Shown one piece after another: positions 57,982-64,000 of a DNA stretch of 64,000 nt. The DNA lies in contig CBCYMK010000002.1 of the NCBI GenBank assembly GCA_965183875.1, positions 138,389 to 202,388 of the forward strand. Direction: 5' to 3'. Below the pieces are notes generated by a model that was given only the letters and a program-made list of their open reading frames with translations, made no database searches and had not been told where the DNA came from. A program made the translations under genes and the position numbers. This DNA comes from UBA6772 sp965183875 (lineage in GTDB: Bacteria; Bacteroidota; Bacteroidia; Flavobacteriales; UBA7430). Positions within the stretch are counted from its first letter, which is position 1. Every line of letters begins with the position of its first letter.

Positions 57982-58492
57982 TATAGCACCTCTTAATAAA
58001 ATAATATAAGAAGATATGGAGGTGCTATAAGAATCCTGAAAGAGTTAACAAGAATAAAGAAACTGTTATCCCAGGCGAACCAAATATTTAATAATGAATC
58101 AATACGTTCGCCTAACAGTTTCATATAGTATAATAAACCATTTATTGGTGGAAGGATAGAAAAATTAATAATAATGACCTACCATAATATTATATTATTA
58201 TATTAATAAAAGTTCTTGTTGATGGTGGAGGAGATTAAAATAATTTTATACAACAAGACTTAATAACGATTACAAACGATTTCTTCTTCCATTAACTTTT
58301 ATTAACACTGAAATCGTTTCATATATAATATATATAATATTTTTGTTAAAGGTGTACAGGAGGTGCTGATATTAATATAAAAGAAACTCTTTCCAGCACC
58401 TCCACATAATATAATAAATAATGTAAAGGACATACCATAGCTGCTACCTTAATATTAATAAATTTATATATAAAAGGGTTTGAAGGTAGCAG
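57982..58492. repeat. Mitochondrial hairpin cluster 2
   Basis: Stems: 57982-57992/58019-58029 (tatagcacctc); nested 58059-58068/58113-58122 (gaaactgtta) with 58073-58080/58106-58113 (aggcgaac); 58214-58221/58251-58258 (tcttgttg); 58274-58283/58310-58319 (aaacgatttc); 58359-58368/58394-58403 (ggaggtgctg); 58441-58450/58483-58492 (ctgctacctt). No gene seen. Confidence 0.88.
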
Positions 58493-58560
58493 ATTAGAAT
58501 ATAAACCATTTAACCAAAGATCAGTAATAATTGTACATTAAATTTATGTGCAGCTGTATA

Positions 58561-59065
58561 ATGTCTGGAGGTTGAAGGTGTTTCTTTTATATTGGCAGAC
58601 CTGTATATCACCTTCAACATAATACCAGACATTAATATAAGATAGCACATAATTATTTATGGAAGAATGATAGAAGAATACCAAAGAATTGAACACCTCT
58701 AACATATATTCTTTGGTATCTTCAATTAATTCTTATTTAAACCAGAACATAGCTATAAAGAGGTACCTGAAGAATAAATATTAATAATATTGAAATAAAG
58801 AGGCACAGATATAATCCAAATACACTTTTTATTGCTCTTTATTATATTATTAATGAAATAAGAATCCAAAAGTTTAACAAAGTTGTAAAAGAAAACATGA
58901 AACTGATAATAAATGAACCTTTAATAAGATTATTATTTATATTATTTGCTGATGCATTGGATGAAAGAGTTGTTAATATATTTATGCATCAGCTCATCCA
59001 AATAATTAATTTGTAGAGAAAATAGCTGTTAATGGTTGTTATGAATTTACTTTCGCTATTTTCTC
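58561..59065. repeat. Mitochondrial hairpin cluster 3
   Basis: Stems: nested 58561-58568/58625-58632 (atgtctgg) and 58571-58580/58609-58618 (gttgaaggtg); 58678-58689/58708-58719 (ataccaaagaat); interleaved pair 58948-58957/58984-58993 (gctgatgcat) and 58958-58964/58994-59000 (tggatga); 59016-59026/59055-59065 (gagaaaatagc). The interleaved pair cannot form both stems in one flat fold. Confidence 0.87.
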
Positions 59066-59239
59066 AGGATTGTACAGTGCTATTAATATTCAATATTATA
59101 TATTCAATTCCTTTGTTCTAGAGTGTAATTATTATCTCAAGGTTAAGTTTATGTGGATAAGAAGTTCATATAGTTATTAAGAGGTGTTTGTTGAGATTGG
59201 ATAAAATTATTATACAAATATGATGGATAATGAATGAAG
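59066..59239. other. Hairpin-free segment, 174 bp, content unknown
   Basis: No obvious inverted repeats and no recognised protein on either strand. By analogy with cox1 and cob, which are hairpin-free inside, this is a candidate for a fragmented rRNA piece, but I recognise no rRNA core motif. Confidence 0.3.
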
Positions 59240-59435
59240 AATAATAAATAATTAATACCATAAATATATGGAAGTGCTGATAATAAATATCCAAAAGAAA
59301 ATAATGCACTTCCATAAAAGACTTTCTTTTGTATAGAAAAACATAATTTGTGTGAAGAAAGTCTTTTTACTTTAATGTTATATTATTTCTTGGAGAAGGT
59401 GTTATATGTCTTATAATTTTATAACCTTCTCCACA
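59240..59435 (-). repeat. 196-bp inverted duplication, copy 2
   Basis: Reverse-complement copy of 57159-57354 with the same three hairpins (59268-59315, 59316-59367 and 59391-59433). Upstream it adjoins the hairpin-free segment, downstream a different hairpin, unlike copy 1. Confidence 0.92.
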
Positions 59436-59438
59436 ACT

Positions 59439-60197
59439 CCAGGATGCATTTTTAATATATAATAATTATAATAATATACCTGGCATCCTGGACTATTAAT
59501 AATTCCTAATATTAGATTAATGAAGCGATTACTAAAGGAAATTTATCATCATAATATCGCTTCATTATTAATACCTGGACTTTAAGTAGGATGCTGATGG
59601 TTAACTTTTTATAATATTATTATTTCAGCATCCTACAGGTTCTCCAGGTATAATATTATATTAATAATCCTGAAGGTCATGTAGTGAATGGAATGTGAGA
59701 AAAAGCTGATAAAAGAAAATCCTACATTAAATACAGCTTTTTCATAGAATGGTATTATATTTGGCTATGAACGTTTTCTATATCTTATGAAAGCCAAAAT
59801 ATAATTTATTAAGGACATTTATTATATATGTTGGTGGACGGTTTATATAAGAAGAACTGTATGTCCACCAACACCTAATAGGAATTTATTAATTAAGAAT
59901 TATATCCAAGGTGATACATTTATATGGAAAGTCCTATAATAAATTGGTAATATAATATTCAATGGACTTTCCATTACATAAAATAATATCCAGAGTTAAT
60001 AAAGGACAGTTATAGAAATATAAAGAATCCAGAAGACTGAAGATCATATAAATATTTTCTGGATTCTTAATTCTTACAACAAATGCATTTCTTCTTCTTC
60101 TTAATTGTAGCATTTGTTGATATAAAATTATAAATATCGCCTATGAAGAAGGAATGGCCATTAGAAACTGTTCTTATATTATTATAGGCCATTCCTT
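59439..60197. repeat. Mitochondrial hairpin cluster 4
   Basis: Stems: 59439-59447/59483-59491 (ccaggatgc); 59518-59529/59556-59567 (taatgaagcgat); nested 59573-59579/59643-59649 (acctgga) and 59586-59597/59625-59636 (gtaggatgctga); 59699-59708/59734-59743 (gaaaaagctg); 59829-59839/59863-59873 (tgttggtggac); 59924-59934/59964-59974 (atggaaagtcc); 60023-60033/60058-60068 (aagaatccaga); 60077-60086/60110-60119 (caacaaatgc); 60149-60159/60187-60197 (aaggaatggcc). The last one forms the 3' boundary of the cox1 fragment. Confidence 0.88.
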
Positions 60198-60821
60198 TAT
60201 AAACTGATGAACTAATATTTATGGATATGCGAATGAATATAAAATGATAAAGAGATAAAGTATTAGTAGATGATGTTAATATAATATTAGAGCCAATAAT
60301 TTTATGAAGAGTAAAGATAATTCCAGAGAAGATAGCAATAATAGCACCTAAAGAAAGAATGAAATGAAAATGTGCTACAATATAATATGTATCATGTAAT
60401 GAAAGATCAACTGCACCATTACCAAGAATTATACCTGTTGATCCACCAATAGAAAACATTAATAAAAAGATAAGTGCAAAGAATGCTCCATTAATATTAA
60501 TATGTAATATAGGTGGATTATTAAGATATGTAGATAACCAATTATATATTTTTGTACCTGTTGGTAATGATATTAATATAGTAATTCCTGTAAAATAAGC
60601 TCTTGTATCAATTTCTAAACCTACAGTATACATATGATGTCCTCAAACAACACTTCCAAGAATAGAAATACAGCTCATAGCAAATATCATAGATTTTATA
60701 CCAAATATTATTTTTTGATATGAAGATGATATTATTAAACTGATGATACCAAATGTTGGAATTATTAATATATAAACTTCTGGATGACCAAAGAACCAAA
60801 ATAAATGTTGATATAAAAATG
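60196..60821 (-). CDS. cox1: Cytochrome c oxidase subunit 1, internal fragment
   Basis: Mitochondrial terminal oxidase core, inner-membrane protein. The minus strand reads LYQHLFWFFGHPEVYILIIP, then the copper-ligand motif GHHMYTVGLE, DTRAYFTGITILISLPTGTK and LHDTYYIVAHFHFILSLGA with the haem/copper His residues. It covers roughly residues 215-385 of a 510-residue protein; the N-terminus and the last 100 or so residues are not in the window. An in-frame TGA (60643-60645) stands where VVWGHH requires Trp. Similarity fades at the right-hand hairpin 60149-60197, and upstream the code stops making sense within hairpin 60786-60831. The open frame to 60067 beyond that is accidental. The sequence fits dinoflagellates and apicomplexans best. 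Confidence 0.93.
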
Positions 60822-60922
60822 TTCTTTGGTCTTAATATAATGACCTACCTGAAGAAAAGCTTTCAAGAATCTGTAAAATAATATATCCCATCAAACATCA
60901 GATTCTTGATAAACGCTTTTCT
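60786..60922. repeat. Hairpins at the 5' edge of the cox1 fragment
   Basis: 60786-60796/60821-60831 (gaccaaagaac, 11 bp): its left arm encodes FFGHP on the minus strand, its loop encodes LYQHLFW, and the right arm sits where upstream cox1 codons should be. Next, nested 60853-60860/60915-60922 (agaaaagc) with 60863-60873/60899-60909 (tcaagaatctg). Confidence 0.9.
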
Positions 60923-61031
60923 AATATAATTCTATACCATCATAAGATATCTCATATTAATTGAAGGAAGAGAAAATAATACTTTGGTTAAGATACAATT
61001 TCAAGACGTTAAATATAAATACTGAAACAAT
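60923..61031. other. Hairpin-free segment before repeat copy B
   Basis: 109 bp between the cox1-edge hairpins and the 407-bp repeat. No protein or RNA recognised. Confidence 0.3.
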
Positions 61032-61437
61032 TTTATATTCATTTTCATTCTTCTAATAATCCTTTGAGGTTAAATACAAATACTTTTATACCATTCTTCC
61101 CTTTCATATTATTAATATAATTATTTCTTAACTTTCTGGATGTCTGGTATATAATTATATATATATTAATGTAGATGGATTTGTAGGATGCCAAAATAAT
61201 TTATATTAAAATCAAATCCATCTTCTATAAAGGTTTATTAATATATTAAAGGATTTGATTTACAGAAATATAAATTATATAATGTATGAAAGGAAAAGTT
61301 TATGTTAACTAATTCTTCTTCTTTTCCTTTCTTGATAAACTTTATTATATAATAAGACAGGCATTTAATTAGAAATTAAGCGATTCTTATGGGAATCGCA
61401 TGCCTGTCCATAAACACACTTTACACATAATAATACT
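61032..61437 (+). repeat. 407-bp direct repeat, copy B (406 bp)
   Basis: Copy of 57501-57907 lacking one C, which makes its hairpin 61173-61183/61213-61223 (agatggatttg) a perfect 11-bp stem. The other stems are at 61288-61298/61321-61331 and 61356-61364/61400-61408. Flanks differ on both sides from copy A. Confidence 0.93.
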
Positions 61438-62073
61438 TAATATCCATTAGAAGACTGCAGATATAATAATAAGAGGAAATTACAGTCTTCTAATATAAGA
61501 TATTAAGGGAATGAAGGAATAAAAAGACTTTAGAATCCTGAAGAGATGTCCAACAATTTAAGATAAACAACTAATGACATCTCTTCATAATACAGGATTC
61601 TAATATATTATGGCAGAAAAATATAGAAAGATATGAAAGGTTCTTCACATTTATATTAACAAGCAGTACTTTAATGAAGAACCTTTATGAATCTTTCATG
61701 AACCTTGAGAACTGCCTTTATAAATTTTATTACACCATCTACTGCAGTTCTCTTAATATCATATTTCTACATTTTAATATGTAAGGGACATTCATTTCAT
61801 ATAAAGCCAATATTAATATTCTTAAGAAAAAGTAAACCTTTATTGGCTTTATTATAATGAAATGATATGAGAGAAGAACAGCATTAATGAAACCTTAAAA
61901 TTTAAGAATCATTCACAAAAAGGTTTCATTATTATATAAAATGCTGTTCTTTGGTAATGTCTTAATGTCCTTTGGCTCATATCTTCTTAATATTAATATC
62001 TGGTGAGCCAAAGTGTAATAAACTGCCATTATATAATATCATATCCTTCTCGGCAGTTTATTTATTAAGACAT
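61436..62073. repeat. Mitochondrial hairpin cluster 5
   Basis: Stems: nested 61436-61444/61499-61507 (cttaatatc) and 61447-61457/61483-61493 (ttagaagactg); nested 61531-61540/61593-61602 (tagaatcctg) and 61541-61550/61576-61585 (aagagatgtc); 61636-61647/61675-61686 (aaaggttcttca); 61707-61715/61744-61752 (gagaactgc); nested 61793-61800/61857-61864 and 61801-61812/61841-61852 (ataaagccaata); nested 61875-61884/61941-61950 (agaacagcat) and 61886-61896/61920-61930 (aatgaaacctt); then an outer stem 61957-61966/62064-62073 (atgtcttaat) enclosing two hairpins, 61970-61979/62004-62013 and 62017-62027/62052-62062. Confidence 0.9.
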
Positions 62074-62081
62074 GTCCTATA

Positions 62082-62920
62082 AAAACGAGAGACTTATGAA
62101 AGAAAATGTTATTAATTGTGTGTCTCTCGTTTTCTTATAATAATGACAGGTGCATAAATTATTTTATATTAATTCTTGACCATCCTATGCACCTGTCTAA
62201 CATTAGAAATGTATTTATTATGCCAGGTTCATATGACCTTCCATAAGGTGAAATTATATAAGAACGTTTACCAAACATGGAAGGTCTTTTTTAACGGTTA
62301 ATGGTTTTCTTGGATCAATAAATATGGATATTAGTTTCAGCTAGTTATGATATGGAAGATGCAGATATGATCCAAGACTTAAATAAATAGGTTTATACGT
62401 TAAAGTACAGTTCCATTCAGAATATCCAATTATCTTCAAGGCCATAATGTTATTATACATTAAGGTTATGGTAAGTGGACGTGCATATTAAATTATTGTA
62501 TGATGATTCTTTATAACCAAGCACGTCCATTAAATATTTATGATCACACCATTCTTCAATACGTTCTATTTATCCATTTGGAGGTGTGAATAAGCGCATA
62601 AGATTTATAAAGTTACAGGATTTATCAAGAAAAGATCATTAAATTGGTTTAGAGAGACATAATTATAGTATTGGACGGTTAATAAATCTTTCTTCTAGAG
62701 CACCGTCCAATAAAAGTATAGAAATTATATTATGCCTGGCCATATGGATCGGTTGTTATAATAATGAAGGGTAAAGTATGATAATGTCTTGTGAATAATG
62801 CCCATAAAATAATAATATCAAAAAGAAAATGGCATTATTCATCTTCCAAGACATTATTTTAATATATAGAAAGAGACGTTATGTTAGTGTCAGGTAATAT
62901 TTTTTCTCTACGTCTCTTTC
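62082..62920. repeat. Mitochondrial hairpin cluster 6
   Basis: Stems: 62082-62093/62122-62133 (aaaacgagagac); 62145-62155/62187-62197 (gacaggtgcat); 62235-62244/62277-62286 (gaccttccat); 62309-62317/62368-62376 (cttggatca); 62476-62484/62521-62529 (tggacgtgc); 62544-62550/62583-62589 (tcacacc); 62670-62679/62702-62711 (attggacggt); nested 62781-62791/62847-62857 (ataatgtcttg) and 62792-62802/62831-62841 (tgaataatgcc); 62869-62878/62911-62920 (gaaagagacg). Hairpin-poor gaps at 62387-62475 and 62590-62669 hold nothing I recognise. Confidence 0.88.
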
Positions 62921-63000
62921 ATTCTTACTTCATTCCTGCAGTATATTATATTGGCCTTTATGTCTATCTTATTTAATGTTACGGCCTTGATGGCCAGATG

Positions 63001-63594
63001 GTATGACCCTGAGCACCTTTACTTCTTTCTTCATATTATCAGGGTCATACATTAATTAATTGGCGAATCCATGAAAATGAATATATAATAATATAACGCC
63101 AATTAATATAGGAAAGGTTTAATATATGACAGTGAATAATTTTATAATAATAATGACAGGAATATTCTAGTTAACTATTCTAATATTATACTCAAGATAT
63201 TAAGACTGAACCTCAACCTAATAAATATTTATATAATAACAAATCCAAGTTGAGGTTCATATATAATAAATTGTTAATTAAATGGAGGTATAGGTGATAT
63301 TTATGATATTAATGATGTTAATGGTGATGCTTGAGGTCTTCCTTATAATATTATACAAGCATCACTTACCTCTCCACCAATATACATATTATAACATTTA
63401 TTGAAGACATTGTATCACGAGAAGTTAACATATTAATACATTGTCTTGTTGGTCATATTATAATAATAGCATTTATATTAAGGGCCATAAACAAGGATTT
63501 CCTTTATAAAGTATTTATGGCCCTGTTATTCATATAATATGAGATTTCATTGCCTTATTTATTATTGTATGTTGTGTTATTAATGAAATCTCAT
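63001..63594. repeat. Mitochondrial hairpin cluster 7, ending in the cob start
   Basis: Stems: 63001-63012/63039-63050 (gtatgaccctga); 63055-63065/63097-63107 (attaattggcg); 63207-63217/63249-63259 (tgaacctcaac); 63324-63333/63356-63365 (gtgatgcttg); 63481-63491/63514-63524 (agggccataaa); 63539-63551/63582-63594 (13 bp, atgagatttcatt). The 3' arm of the last stem contains the probable ATG of cob at 63583. Confidence 0.9.
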
Positions 63595-64000
63595 TTATTA
63601 TCATATCCATGTCCTATATTAATTAATTTCTTTTGGAATGTAGGATTCTTATTAGCAATTATTATTATATTACAAATTATTACAGGAATTTTCTTAGGTT
63701 TATATTATACATCAGATATTAATTCAGCATATATTTCTGTGTTATTTATTATTAGAGAATTATTTTATGGATGGTCATTACATATTCTACATTCTAGTGG
63801 AGCATCATTTGTCTTTTTCTTACAATTTCTTCATTTAGGAAGAGCTATATCTTATGGTTCATATTTTTATAATGGTAATACTTGGTTTTCTGGTCTTATT
63901 ATTTTATTATTATTAATGTCAAGTGCATTTATTGGATATGTTTTACCATTTGGATAAATGAGTTTCTGGGGTGCTACAGTCATTACAAATTTATTATCTC
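63583..64000 (+). CDS. cob: Apocytochrome b, 5' part (runs off the window)
   Basis: Haem-bearing core of complex III, inner-membrane protein. From ATG 63583 it reads MKSHLLSYPCPILINFFWNV, LQIITGIFLG, YTSDINSAY, the GWSLHILHSSGASFVFF segment with a haem His, and YGSYFYNGNTWFSG, GYVLPFG and, after an in-frame TAA (63955-63957), MSFWGATVITNLLS. GYVLPFGQMSFWGATVI is the dinoflagellate form of a near-universal motif, so the TAA occupies a Gln codon position. A longer frame from 63550 begins inside the hairpin loop. The gene continues beyond the window. Confidence 0.93.

Noticed and set aside
60067..60195. C-terminal extension of the cox1 frame ending in a Lys/Cys-rich tail
   Set aside because: It runs through three hairpins and has no cox1 similarity; the TAA at its end is not a meaningful stop.
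62636..62668. ggtttagagagacat as an LSU peptidyl-transferase-centre fragment
   Set aside because: Lacks the central AACGTCGT and the flanking conserved bases; AT-rich chance match is likely.
57161..63594. Regularly spaced repeats as a possible CRISPR array
   Set aside because: Arms differ from hairpin to hairpin and pair only locally; there is no common repeat unit, leader or cas gene.

Overview
The window joins two unrelated DNAs. Positions 1 to about 56.6 kb are the chromosome of a Bacteroidota bacterium, most likely of the Flavobacteriaceae: the gene content (DUF3078, DUF4290, RfbA/SucAB, cysteine-less L36, MurA with Asp at the active-site Cys), TANNTTTG-type -7 boxes and the gene order rplQ-carA-eno-gltA all fit. 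From about 56.6 kb to the end the DNA becomes extremely AT-rich, gene order disappears and the sequence turns into a nearly continuous chain of short inverted repeats. Embedded in it are a cox1 fragment (minus strand) and the 5' part of cob (plus strand), both of dinoflagellate/alveolate type. This is mitochondrial DNA of a eukaryote, probably a dinoflagellate or close relative; the simplest reading is an assembly chimera between a phycosphere bacterium and its host's mitochondrion.

Bacterial layout. 0-6.3 kb: rfbA, a polyprenyl synthetase, an orphan gene, and the 2-oxoglutarate dehydrogenase pair sucA-sucB. 6.4-8.6 kb: a front-end type fatty acid desaturase and a DUF3078 protein. 8.9-14.7 kb (minus): mfd, fbp and two tandem paralogous envelope proteins. 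14.9-20.3 kb: a DUF255/thioredoxin-domain protein, hldD, tig, clpP. 20.6-27.6 kb (minus): dnaJ-grpE, a TlpA-like thioredoxin, and murA-DUF4290-uvrD. 27.9-45.6 kb: one uninterrupted str-S10-spc-alpha ribosomal cluster (rpsL to rplQ, with secY, map, infA and rpoA but no tuf). 45.6-56.6 kb: carA, eno, gltA, ubiD, a bacterial nitric oxide synthase, and on the minus strand rlmB, ung-rmuC and a decayed ORF6N gene, then a tiny lipoprotein translationally coupled to ytxJ.

Sequence quality is uneven. Single-base indels break the desaturase, the DUF3078 gene, mfd (three times), fbp and rplB, and at least eight indels damage the rpsG end and the fusA start. Several of these genes are essential and their protein homology resumes exactly after each shift, so I read these as consensus errors in two patches (7-13 kb and 28.7-33.1 kb), not as pseudogenes.

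Mitochondrial layout. I traced more than 60 stems of mostly 9-13 bp with loops of about 20-40 nt, many nested, one multi-branched and one interleaved like a pseudoknot. A 407-bp block occurs twice in direct orientation and a 196-bp block occurs twice in inverted orientation. The ends of the cox1 fragment and the start of cob fall inside hairpins. cox1 has an in-frame TGA where Trp is expected and cob has an in-frame TAA where Gln is expected, which points to RNA editing (A-to-G, U-to-C) or codon reassignment. No tRNA, intact rRNA or CRISPR array was recognised anywhere in the window.
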